A stretch of DNA of 64,000 bases from Ponticoccus litoralis. Its GTDB lineage: Bacteria; Pseudomonadota; Alphaproteobacteria; Rhodobacterales; Rhodobacteraceae. Location of the stretch: positions 3,472,001-3,536,000 of the forward strand of contig NZ_JBDNCH010000002.1 in NCBI RefSeq assembly GCF_039769985.1, read 5' to 3'. A model generated the notes under the pieces. It saw only the letters and a program-made list of their open reading frames with translations. It did no database searches and was not told where the DNA came from. The position numbers and the translations under genes are program-made. Below are positions 49,287 through 56,412 of this stretch, piece after piece (the first letter of the stretch is position 1; each line of letters starts with the position of its first letter).

Positions 49287-49689
49287 TGGCTCAGAAAGAA
49301 GTCGATATCGTCATCGGCGGGCGCACCTTCGAGGTTGCCTGTCAGGATGGCGAAGAGCAGTTCCTGTTTACCGCCGCCAAGCTTCTGGACGACGAGGCCG
49401 GGACCCTGGTGTCGCAGATCGGACGGATGCCCGAGGCGCGGATGCTGCTGATGGCGGGGCTGATGCTGGCCGACAAGACCGCCGGTCTGGAAGAGCGCCT
49501 GCGCGACGCGCAGGACAAACTGGCCGCCGCCGAAAGCGCGCTGGCCAGGGAAAAGGCCGTCCGGCGCCGGAGCCCACAAAAGTAGAGGTGCCGGTGATCC
49601 CGGACGACCTGACCGACAGCCTTGCAGAGATTGCCGCCCGGGCGGAATCTCTGGCAGAGCAGGTCGAAGAGGCGCTTGGCGCGACCTGA
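49286..49689 (+). CDS. zapA: cell division protein ZapA (frameshift near end)
   Basis: 134 residues after correction. ZapA bundles FtsZ at the division site. The N-terminal domain is clear: EVDIVIGGRTFEVACQDGEE, LFTAAKLLDDEAGTL, RMLLMAGLMLADKTAGLEER, then a coiled coil. As given, the frame stops after about 99 codons (tag at 49583-49585). One missing base near 49560-49570 restores the tail APEPTKVEVPVIPDDLTDSL ... VEEALGAT ending at the TGA at 49687. It overlaps the coiled-coil gene by TGATG. Confidence 0.85.
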
Positions 49690-49779
49690 GGTCAGGCGCC
49701 GCGATCGGCCCCGGACCGGGGCCGGTCCGGCGCGTCGATCTGTTCCGGTGCGCCGATGCATTGCCAGAGCCCTGAACGC

Positions 49780-49807
49780 AAACGGGCGGGGAATTCCCCG
49801 CCCGTTT
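49780..49807 (+). terminator. intrinsic terminator, zapA / grxD
   Basis: A perfect 28-base palindrome (AAACGGGCGGGGAA and its complement) followed on the plus strand by a T-tract (CCCGTTTTTCG). It separates zapA from the convergent grxD. Confidence 0.85.
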
Positions 49808-49841
49808 TTCGTGTCATCCCGCCTGCGCAGCGGCGCGCGCC

Positions 49842-50201
49842 TCAGGCGTTGGCTTCGCGGATCTTCTCTGCCGCATCCTTGTCATAGGCAACGCCGTTCT
49901 GCTCGAAGAGCGCGTCCAGCTCGCCCGACAGGGTCATCTCGGTGATGATGTCGCAGCCGCCCACGAACTCGCCCTTGACGTAAAGCTGCGGGATGGTCGG
50001 CCAGTCCGAGTAATCCTTGATCCCCTGACGGATCGCGTCGTCGGCCAGCACGTTCACATCGGCGAAGTCGACACCCATGTAGTTCAGGACCCCGGCGACA
50101 CGGCTGGAAAAGCCGCATTGCGGCATGGTCTTGGTGCCCTTCATGAAAAGGACCACGTCATTGGCGGTTACGGTCTGCTTGATCTGGTCTTCGGCGGACA
50201 T
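49842..50201 (-). CDS. grxD: monothiol glutaredoxin, Grx4 type
   Basis: 119 residues. The CGFS active site is at residues 29-32 (GTKTMPQCGFSS). WPTIPQLYVKGEFVGGCDII carries the glutathione-binding TIP and the GGCDI motif. CGFS glutaredoxins bind a [2Fe-2S] cluster with glutathione and pass it on, often with BolA, whose gene lies just upstream on the same strand (58 bases apart). Together with erpA at 54393 they belong to the iron-sulfur trafficking network. Confidence 0.96.
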   Translation of the reverse strand: MSAEDQIKQTVTANDVVLFMKGTKTMPQCGFSSRVAGVLNYMGVDFADVNVLADDAIRQGIKDYSDWPTIPQLYVKGEFVGGCDIITEMTLSGELDALFEQNGVAYDKDAAEKIREANA

Positions 50202-50258
50202 GGCTGTCTCATCCTTCTGATGATCCGCGCCCGGCCCGTGCCGGGGCGGAAAGGTGTG

Positions 50259-50495
50259 TCAATCCGGGGCCTTGGTGGTCAGCGCCAGCGCGTGCAGGTC
50301 CCCGTCGGGGCCGTCCATCCGGCCCTTCAGCGCGGCATAGACCGCGCGTTGCTGCTGGACCCGGTTCTTGCCGCGAAAGCTTTCGTCGATGACCATGGCG
50401 GACATGTGTACACCATCGTTACCCTCGACGACGATCCGGGCATCGGGAAAGGTCTGACGCAGCAGATCCTCGATTTCCTGGGCGTGCATGGGCAT
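50259..50495 (-). CDS. bolA: BolA-family protein
   Basis: 78 residues from the ATG at 50495 (MPMHAQEIEDLLRQTF), chosen for a GAGG ribosome site 9 bases upstream; a start at 50489 is possible. The BolA fold is shown by FPDARIVVEGNDGVHMSAMV, SFRGKNRVQQQRAVYAALKG and the conserved HALALTTKAP end, with the His that helps bind the shared Fe-S cluster with CGFS glutaredoxin. The adjacent grxD is its usual partner. Confidence 0.93.
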   Translation of the reverse strand: MPMHAQEIEDLLRQTFPDARIVVEGNDGVHMSAMVIDESFRGKNRVQQQRAVYAALKGRMDGPDGDLHALALTTKAPD

Positions 50496-50587
50496 GAAGA
50501 GAAGCCTCGTCTTTACCTGAGTGTTCCGTTTGAAATTAGTGTGCGCGGGGGCGGGGTGCAAGCGGATGCCTGAGCGCCCGCACCGGG

Positions 50588-51397
50588 TCAGGCGGCAAGC
50601 GTCACCCAGACCGGCACGTGGTCCGAGGGTTTCTCGCGCCCGCGCACCGCCTTGTCGATCACGCAGTCGGTCATCAGGTCGGCGGCCTGCGGGGTCAGCA
50701 GCAGGTGGTCGATGCGGATGCCGTTGTTGCGGTTCCAGGCGCCGGCCTGATAGTCCCAGAAACTATAGTGACCGGGGCCCTGCACGCGCGCCCGGAAGGC
50801 CTCGGTGAAGCCAAGGTTCAGGATTCGACGAAAGGCTGCACGGGTCTGCGGCAGGTAAAGCGCGTCGGTTTCCCAGCTTTGCGGCTTTGCGGCGTCCTCG
50901 GCCTGCGGGATCACGTTGTAGTCGCCCGCCATCATCGCGGGCATTTCCGCCGCCATCAGCGCGCGGGCGCGCGCCTCCAGCCGGTCCATCCAGTCCAGCT
51001 TGTAACCGTATTTGCCGTCGCGCAGGGGCTTGCCCTCGGCGTCGAACTCGACCGGGTTGCCGTTGGGCAGGTAGAGCCCGCACAGCCGCACGGCATGGCT
51101 GTCGCCGACCACCGTCGCCTCGATCCAGCGGGCCTGTTCGTCGCTGTCGTCGCCGGGCAGGCCGCGGGTGACGTCCTCCAGCGGCAGTTTCGACAGGATC
51201 GCCACCCCGTTGAAGCCTTTCTGGCCATGGGTCTCGACGTTGTAGCCGCGATCCTCGAAGGGCTCGCGCGGAAAGGCCTCGTCGACGGACTTGATCTCCT
51301 GGCAGAGGACGACGTCGGGCTGGGCCTCGTCCAGCCAGTCGGTCAGGGCGCCGATGCGGGCCTTGATCCCGTTGATATTGAACGTGGCGATCTTCAT
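50588..51397 (-). CDS. xth: exodeoxyribonuclease III
   Basis: 269 residues. This AP endonuclease/3' exonuclease acts in base excision repair. The exonuclease-endonuclease-phosphatase fold is complete: MKIATFNINGIKARI, VVLCQEIKSVDEAFP (metal-binding Glu), LCGLYLPNGN, MMAGDYNVIPQAEDA, RIDHLLLTP, and the closing KPSDHVPVWVTL (catalytic Asp-His). GGAG lies about 8 bases before the ATG. It is divergent from the tandem-repeat peptide gene across 440 bases. Confidence 0.95.
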   Translation of the reverse strand: MKIATFNINGIKARIGALTDWLDEAQPDVVLCQEIKSVDEAFPREPFEDRGYNVETHGQKGFNGVAILSKLPLEDVTRGLPGDDSDEQARWIEATVVGDSHAVRLCGLYLPNGNPVEFDAEGKPLRDGKYGYKLDWMDRLEARARALMAAEMPAMMAGDYNVIPQAEDAAKPQSWETDALYLPQTRAAFRRILNLGFTEAFRARVQGPGHYSFWDYQAGAWNRNNGIRIDHLLLTPQAADLMTDCVIDKAVRGREKPSDHVPVWVTLAA

Positions 51398-51653
51398 GGC
51401 GGGCTCCTTCGATATGCCGCAGGCAGACCCGATGTGGTCAGCCGGGTCAAGGGGGTGACAGGCCGGGTTGCGGGTGGGGCCACCGGGTGCCGCCCCTTGG
51501 CGTCGGGTCTGGCACAGGGGGGCTGTGCGGGTTGGGAGGGGGATGCGGATTAGAAACAGGCTGACGCTGACGCGCGGCGAGGACATTGCCGGGCGGGGCA
51601 ATGATTCGGCTGTTGTCGGCTTTGCAAAGGGCGTTGCGCTGCAAATTCCGGTG

Positions 51654-51737
51654 TTATCCCCAAGAAATTTATATCTGTGGAAAAACCCGTTCGTTTCGCA
51701 GTTCGAAACGGATGCACTGGGCACCGACTGTGCATAA
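51654..51737. promoter_or_regulatory. cluster of DnaA-box-like 9-mers
   Basis: Three 9-mers related to the DnaA box TTATNCACA: TTATCCCCA at 51654-51662 (plus, one mismatch), TGTGGAAAA at 51676-51684 (minus reading TTTTCCACA, one mismatch) and TGTGCATAA at 51729-51737 (minus reading TTATGCACA, exact). DnaA control of the nearby promoters, or chance in an A+T-rich stretch, are both possible. Confidence 0.4.
51692..51710. promoter_or_regulatory. inverted repeat, possible operator
   Basis: CGTTTCG-CAGTT-CGAAACG, perfect 7-bp arms with a 5-base spacer. It lies about 130 bases upstream of the repeat-peptide start, between two DnaA-box-like sites. It could be an operator; no regulator is identified. 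Confidence 0.4.
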
Positions 51738-51745
51738 CCCCAGCC

Positions 51746-51770
51746 TTAAACAACCTTAACAAGAATTAAC
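51746..51770 (+). promoter_or_regulatory. three TTAA blocks phased at 10 bp
   Basis: TTAAA, TTAAC and TTAAC begin at 51746, 51756 and 51766, exactly one helical turn apart. The TTAAC halves resemble CtrA half-sites, but the spacing here is 6 bases rather than the 7 of the CtrA consensus. They lie about 70-90 bases upstream of the repeat-peptide start. Confidence 0.4.
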
Positions 51771-51838
51771 TTTTTGCAAACCCGTTTTGCGTGCAGATTT
51801 CAAGGGCATATCACCAAAACTTAAACTGGAGCATGAAC

Positions 51839-52195
51839 ATGTCTGCACGCAGTAAACGTATATTCTCTGAAGAAGCCGTTTCCAATGTGGAAGCAAGCGC
51901 CCTGACCGGCGAGGCAGTCGAGGCCTTCACCTCGTGGTCCGGTCCCGCAACCGGGGACCGCTTTGCCGGCGATGCCATCGAGGCTTTCACTTCATGGTCC
52001 GGCCCGGCGACCGGCGACCGCAGCTCGGGCGACAACGTCGAGGCTTTCACCTCGTGGTCCGGCCCGGCGACCGGCGACCGCAGCTCGGGCGACAACGTCG
52101 AGGTCTTCACCTCGTGGTCCGGCCCGGCGAAGGGCGGCATCGCAGAGGGTGAGCAGGTGCAGGCCTTCACCTCCTGGTCCGGTCCCAAGGCCTGA
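51839..52195 (+). CDS. tandem-repeat peptide, five FTSWSGP units
   Basis: 118 residues; function unknown. A 26-residue charged leader (MSARSKRIFSEEAVSNVEAS...) is followed by units with an exact 20-residue period starting at residues 27, 47, 67, 87 and 107. Each unit begins (V/I)(E/Q)(A/V)FTSWSGP; units 1-3 continue ATGDR...GD, the fourth is divergent, and the fifth stops after SGPKA. Phe sits at 30, 50, 70, 90, 110 and Trp at 33, 53, 73, 93, 113. There is no cysteine, signal peptide or membrane span. The ATG at 51839 was chosen over 51833 because GGAG lies 7 bases away. The form suggests a multicore precursor or a repeat scaffold; the next two genes follow on the same strand. Confidence 0.8.
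   Translation: MSARSKRIFSEEAVSNVEASALTGEAVEAFTSWSGPATGDRFAGDAIEAFTSWSGPATGDRSSGDNVEAFTSWSGPATGDRSSGDNVEVFTSWSGPAKGGIAEGEQVQAFTSWSGPKA
51917..52192 (+). repeat. 60-bp tandem repeats inside peptide gene
   Basis: Four full 60-base units start at 51917, 51977, 52037 and 52097; a partial fifth starts at 52157. By eye, units 2 and 3 differ at only 3 of 60 positions, while units 1, 4 and 5 have diverged mainly outside the FTSWSGP codons. This suggests recent duplication or gene conversion in the middle and selection on the motif. Confidence 0.85.
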
Positions 52196-52255
52196 CCCCC
52201 AGACAGCCGAACCGGGCGGGGCGGGCCCTGTCCTGACAGACAAGGAGCCACGGAT

Positions 52256-53317
52256 ATGACCAATGTCATCCCTCTGACCGTCCCGACCCGGATTGCCCCC
52301 TCGGAAGCGCGGGTGACCGCGCTTCTGGGCTGTTTCGCCGACCATCGGCGGCCAGAAGAGGATGTCTTCTGGCTGAAGGAGAACGCCGAGCTTCTGAACA
52401 TCCTCGAATGTACCGGCACCCCGGTGCCGCCCGAGGCGCTGGCCCGCCACGCCGGGTTCTATGCCGGCGCCGAGAAACGCCTGCGGTTCTTCCCGCAGTA
52501 CTACCGCTTTTTCCTGTCGCTGGCGCTGGATCTCGAAGACCTCGGAATGCCCGGCGCGCAGGCCGCGCGCATGGTGGATTTCGCCGCGTCCGAAGGGCTG
52601 GCCCAGGCGGAACTCTCCGACCTGCAACGCGCCGAGGCGCGACGACTGATGACGCGGCGCGGCGTCGACCCGATCCGCGAGCCGGGGCTGGACGACCGGC
52701 TGCGCGCCTTCGCCGCCCGCAGCGCGACCTTTGCGCTGCCCAACAAGAAGGCGGCCTACGAGCTGACCCATATCGTCTACTACCTGTCGGAATACGGCCG
52801 CCGCGATCCCGATCTGCCGCCCGAGGTGCTGCAAAGCTTGCATTTCGCCGGGCTGACCGCCTTTCTGGACCAGAACGCCGACCTGCTGGCCGAGGTCTGC
52901 ATCGCCCCGGCCTATGCCGGGGACAGCGCGCCGGCGGTCTGGACGGCCTGGCTGCGCGCCCGGTCCGAGGGTTTCGCCATTGCGGCAGGCGAGGGCGTGG
53001 CGCTGAGCGACGATTACCACGAGTTCCTCGTCGGCAACTGGCATCTGGGGGTGATCGGCGAACCGGTCTTTCGCAAGCCGGTCGCGGATGCACGGATGCG
53101 CTTTGACCGGGCGCCGCGTCAGGGCAACGCCCTGCGCGAGATCAGCGAGGCCATGCTGGGCATGGAGGAGGGGCGCAGCGGCGACTGGCACAGGATGCGG
53201 CGCCGCATGGCGCCGAGGCTGTCGCCGGAGGCGATGGAGCTGCTGAGCGCGGCGGCGCGGTCGAGCGCGCTTTTCGAAAGCTATTTCGAGGGCTTCGCCC
53301 GGGCCGGGCGGCTATGA
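52256..53317 (+). CDS. uncharacterised helical protein next to repeat peptide
   Basis: 353 residues; I do not recognise the family. It appears soluble and almost wholly alpha-helical, without signal peptide or membrane spans. Potential functional spots are KKAAYELTHIVYYLSEYGRR (about 163-182, a His in a conserved-looking helix) and SDDYHEFLVGNWHLGVIGEP (about 242-261, with two His, two Asp and a Glu). Only three cysteines are present, so it is not a radical-SAM enzyme, and no ATP-grasp, YcaO or kinase motif is seen. The start lies 60 bases after the repeat peptide with AAGGAG upstream, and the stop overlaps the exporter gene as ATGA. It may bind or modify the peptide; that is inference. Confidence 0.75.
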   Translation: MTNVIPLTVPTRIAPSEARVTALLGCFADHRRPEEDVFWLKENAELLNILECTGTPVPPEALARHAGFYAGAEKRLRFFPQYYRFFLSLALDLEDLGMPGAQAARMVDFAASEGLAQAELSDLQRAEARRLMTRRGVDPIREPGLDDRLRAFAARSATFALPNKKAAYELTHIVYYLSEYGRRDPDLPPEVLQSLHFAGLTAFLDQNADLLAEVCIAPAYAGDSAPAVWTAWLRARSEGFAIAAGEGVALSDDYHEFLVGNWHLGVIGEPVFRKPVADARMRFDRAPRQGNALREISEAMLGMEEGRSGDWHRMRRRMAPRLSPEAMELLSAAARSSALFESYFEGFARAGRL

Positions 53318-54228
53318 GGGCGCTGACGACAGGCGCCGGGGCGGGCGCGGCGCTGGTCGTGCTGTACACCGGAATGATGGCCGCTGCCGACGGCATCACC
53401 AAGTTCATCGCGGGCGGCTACGAGGCGCCGCAGCTGTTCGTGCTGTCCTCGGCGCTGGTGCTGGCCTTCACGCTGGGCGCGGCGCGGGCGCAGGGCAAGA
53501 GCGCGGTCGAGGGTATCCGCCTGCGCTCGGTCAGACCAATGGCGGTGCGCGCGGTGCTGACCGTGGTCGCCTCGGTCGCCTTCTTCATGGCCTTCCGGCT
53601 GCTGCCCTTCGCGGATGTCTTCTTGTTCATCGGGCTGATCCCGATGATCGCGGCGGCGCTGAGCGGCCCGGTCCTGAACGAGGCGCCGCGTCCGATGGCC
53701 TGGGCGGCGCTGGCGCTGGGGGCCGGGGGTGTGCTGTTCCTGATGCCGGGCGGCTTGTCGGGCGCGCAGGCGGGCCATGGCTGGGCGCTTCTGGCGGCAC
53801 TTTCGGGCACCGGCTCGATGCTGGCGGCGCGGGTGATCGCGCGCGCCGAACGCGTGCCGCTGGCGCAGGTCTTCTGGCCCAACGCGGCGCTGATGGGGGT
53901 GATGGCGCTGGCGCTGCCGCTGGTCTGGAAGCCGATGCCACTGGCGGATCTTGGCTGGGTCGCGGCCTATGCCGCCGCGCTTTTCGCCGCGCGCTACGTG
54001 GTGGCCGAGGCGCTGCGGCTGCTGCCCGCCTATGTGGCGACACCGCTGATGAACCTGCAATTCGTCTGGATGGTGGGCATCGGCCTGGTTGCCTTCGGAG
54101 AGGTTCCGGCGGCGGGCACATGGATGGGTGTGACGCTGGTCATCGGCTCGGGGATCTGGCTGGTGGCCGACGAGAGCCTTGCCGGCGCGCGCGCCACCCG
54201 TCCGGCGGCGGCGCTGGCGGCGGAGTAG
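53314..54228 (+). CDS. EamA/DMT-family transporter
   Basis: 304 residues with about ten hydrophobic segments in two EamA repeats (about 10-140 and 155-290). Typical features are GMMAAADGITKFIAGG in TM1, FRLLPFADVFLFIGLIPMIA at the end of the first repeat, and AEALRLLPAYVATPLMNLQF, the matching place in the second. DMT proteins export metabolites, amino acids or nucleotide sugars. It overlaps the preceding gene by ATGA, so the two are co-translated and it probably moves a product or substrate of that pathway. An intergenic hairpin repeat follows at once. Confidence 0.88.
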   Translation: MRALTTGAGAGAALVVLYTGMMAAADGITKFIAGGYEAPQLFVLSSALVLAFTLGAARAQGKSAVEGIRLRSVRPMAVRAVLTVVASVAFFMAFRLLPFADVFLFIGLIPMIAAALSGPVLNEAPRPMAWAALALGAGGVLFLMPGGLSGAQAGHGWALLAALSGTGSMLAARVIARAERVPLAQVFWPNAALMGVMALALPLVWKPMPLADLGWVAAYAAALFAARYVVAEALRLLPAYVATPLMNLQFVWMVGIGLVAFGEVPAAGTWMGVTLVIGSGIWLVADESLAGARATRPAAALAAE

Positions 54229-54230
54229 GG

Positions 54231-54280
54231 ACGGGGGCTCTGCCCCCAGACCCCCGGAGGTATTTGGACCAAGAAGAAGC
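54231..54280 (+). repeat. intergenic hairpin repeat, copy E
   Basis: CGGGGGCTCTGCCCCCAGAC, CCCCGGAGGTATTTGGACC, AAGAAGAAG. It begins 3 bases past the DMT gene stop, oriented with it; this is the copy closest to a stop codon and the best match to the consensus. Confidence 0.75.
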
Positions 54281-54392
54281 AGGAAGAAGCAGGATGTCCC
54301 GTGCGAAAGGGATGCGGCGCTTTTTCCGGGCGCCGCTTTTCCCTGCGATGCGGAACCGGCCCGGACGCTGCGGTGCGGGCGCGGCAGGCGTG

Positions 54393-54716
54393 TTACATCG
54401 AGAAGGAGGTTCCGCAGCCGCAGGAGCTGGAGGCGTTGGGGTTCTCGATCACGAAACGGGCGCCGATGAGTTCTTCGGAAAAGTCGATCACGGCGCCGGA
54501 CAGGAAGGGCAGGGAGACCGGATCGACGACAACCCTTTCGGCGCCCTCGCCGATCACCAGGTCGTCGTCGGCGGGTTCGTCGAGGCGGATGTCGTACTGG
54601 AAGCCGGAGCAGCCGCCGCCCTCGACGGCGACGCGCAGGGCCTTGCCCTCGTCGCCGGCGCCAATTTCGGCCAGGCGTTCGAAGGCGCGGGGGGTGACTT
54701 TGGGCGGCAGTTGCAT
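54393..54716 (-). CDS. erpA: A-type iron-sulfur carrier, ErpA/IscA family
   Basis: 107 residues. A-type carriers pass Fe-S clusters to target enzymes. The three ligand cysteines are C36 (EGGGCSGFQY), C99 and C101 (SSSCGCGTSF). LTP-like start is PPKVTPRAFERLAEIGAG. Its position opposite dgt is common in Rhodobacterales. ErpA is favoured over IscA because no isc genes are nearby; the family call is firm, the exact name less so. Confidence 0.88.
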   Translation of the reverse strand: MQLPPKVTPRAFERLAEIGAGDEGKALRVAVEGGGCSGFQYDIRLDEPADDDLVIGEGAERVVVDPVSLPFLSGAVIDFSEELIGARFVIENPNASSSCGCGTSFSM

Positions 54717-55048
54717 GGGGCACCTGGGGTATTGCGGTTCTTCCCAGAGATAGGCCCGCGCGGACGCGGCAGCAAGCCCCCGGCGGGTTTGCCGGCGGCG
54801 GTGGCCACGAGGAGCAACAGCGTCGAAGCGCGGTGACCGGTCGGCTGCGCCTGCAAAAGCGGGCGCTGGCGGAGCGGGCCTGGGGCGAAGGGAAGCGCCT
54901 TCGGCGGCGACGTCGGGGGGGCGGAAGATCGCGGCCTGGGCTGGGCAAGGGGCCCGGTCCTTGCCGCCAAATGCCCGGCGGGGGGCAGGAAGCAATGTCA
55001 TTCGGGGCCGTCATTCAGTAAACAGCCCCCGAATCCGGAGACCCTGCC
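54717..55048. other. divergent region between erpA and dgt
   Basis: About 330 bases. It should hold promoters for both genes, but no clear -35/-10 boxes or operators were identified. The only open frames are G+C-driven and lack ribosome sites. Confidence 0.35.
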
Positions 55049-56233
55049 ATGCCCGACGCCCCTTTTGCCTGCCATCCCGCCGTGTCCCGCGGGCGGCGCC
55101 ATGCCGAAGAGGAAAGCGCCTTCCGCTCGTGTTTCCAGCGCGACCGGGACCGTATCATCCATTGTTCGGCCTTTCGGCGGCTGAAGCACAAGACGCAGGT
55201 CTTCGTCGAACACGAGGGCGATTTCTACCGCACGCGGCTGACCCATTCCATCGAGGTCGCGCAGGTGGCGCGCACCATTTCCAACGCGCTTGGCCTGAAC
55301 ACCGACCTGACCGAGGCGGTGGCGCTGGCGCATGACCTGGGCCACACGCCCTTCGGGCATACCGGCGAGGATGCGCTGGATGCGCTGATGCAGCCCTGGG
55401 GCGGGTTCGACCACAATGCCCAGACGCTGCGGATCGTCACCACGCTGGAGCGGCATTATGCCGAGTTCGACGGGCTGAACCTGACCTGGGACACGCTGGA
55501 AGGCATCGCCAAGCACAACGGGCCGGTCGAGGGCGCCATCCCCTATGCGCTGTCCGCCTACAACGCCCTGCATGACCTCGAACTGCACACCCATGCCAGC
55601 GCCGAGGCGCAGGTGGCGGCGCTGTCGGATGACGTGGCCTACAACAATCACGACCTGCACGACGGGCTGCGGGCCGGGCTGTTCACCGAGGAAGAGATCG
55701 CCGCGTTGCCGATCATCCGCGAGGCCTATGCCGAAGTCGATGCCACCTATCCCGGTCTGGATGCCTATCGCCGCCGGCACGAGGCGCTGCGCCGGGTCTT
55801 CGGTGCCATGGTCTCGGATCTCATCCAGACCTCCGAGGCCTGCCTGAAGGAGTCTGGCGCGGGCTCGGCACAGGAGATCCGCGAGTTGGGACGCCCGGTG
55901 ATCCGTTTCTCCGAGGCCCTCTGGGCGGACCTGCGGCAGATCCGCAGCTTCCTGTTCACCAACATGTACCGCGCCCCAGAGGTCATGGAAAAGCGCGCCC
56001 GGGTCACGCAGGCTCTGGAGGCGCTCTTTCCGCTGTACATGGCCGATCCGACGCTGCTTCCGGCGCGCTGGCAGGGCGACGTCGAGACGGCCCTGCGGGC
56101 CGGTGACGAGGCCGGCCTGGCGCGGCTGGTTGCGGATTACGTGGCGGGGATGACCGACCGTTTCGCGCTGCAGCAGCACATCAAGCTGACCGGGCGCGAT
56201 TGTCTCGAAGGGCTGGGCGGCAGCGGCTACTGA
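55049..56233 (+). CDS. dgt: dGTP triphosphohydrolase-like HD protein
   Basis: 394 residues. The family hydrolyses dNTPs, mainly dGTP, to nucleoside and triphosphate. The HD metal-binding core is clear: TRLTHSIEVAQVARTISNAL (first His), LAHDLGHTPFGHTGEDAL (HD pair) and ALSDDVAYNNHDLHDGL (late Asp). CSAFRRLKHKTQVF near residue 35 is typical of deoxyguanosinetriphosphatase-like proteins. It is the shorter, alphaproteobacterial form. In relatives argS follows; here an antiporter gene intervenes. Confidence 0.92.
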   Translation: MPDAPFACHPAVSRGRRHAEEESAFRSCFQRDRDRIIHCSAFRRLKHKTQVFVEHEGDFYRTRLTHSIEVAQVARTISNALGLNTDLTEAVALAHDLGHTPFGHTGEDALDALMQPWGGFDHNAQTLRIVTTLERHYAEFDGLNLTWDTLEGIAKHNGPVEGAIPYALSAYNALHDLELHTHASAEAQVAALSDDVAYNNHDLHDGLRAGLFTEEEIAALPIIREAYAEVDATYPGLDAYRRRHEALRRVFGAMVSDLIQTSEACLKESGAGSAQEIRELGRPVIRFSEALWADLRQIRSFLFTNMYRAPEVMEKRARVTQALEALFPLYMADPTLLPARWQGDVETALRAGDEAGLARLVADYVAGMTDRFALQQHIKLTGRDCLEGLGGSGY

Positions 56234-56412
56234 CGGTGCCGCCGTCCGGGCGCTGTGCGGGCCCGGATCGGGGTGGCCTGACAGCGCCTCGTCCCACCGC
56301 CGGGCGTGCCTCCCCCGTTCCGCCGTCTTGACCGGCCATGGACGCCGGCGCAGGCTGCGCTAGCTACGCATGACCCGCAAAGGGCTGCGACTGGGACAGG
56401 GAAGACCGACAG

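Larger units (their letters stand above)
51398..51838. other. long control region between xth and repeat-peptide gene
   Basis: About 440 bases. The left half is G+C-rich with no recognised feature beyond the xth upstream signals. From about 51640 onward it is strikingly A+T-rich and carries DnaA-box-like sites, an inverted repeat and phased TTAA blocks, listed separately. No gene was found in it. Confidence 0.5.

Noticed and set aside
51640..51838. Chromosomal replication origin
   Set aside because: Only one exact DnaA box, and none of the usual alphaproteobacterial origin neighbours (such as hemE, maf or parAB) are present. Kept only as a regulatory region.
51917..52192. CRISPR array suggested by regular 60-bp spacing
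   Set aside because: The repeats are contiguous coding units with conserved codons, no spacers, and a single open frame.
51839..52195. Lanthipeptide or sactipeptide precursor
   Set aside because: No cysteine in the peptide and no LanB/LanM or radical-SAM gene beside it; a different chemistry would be required.
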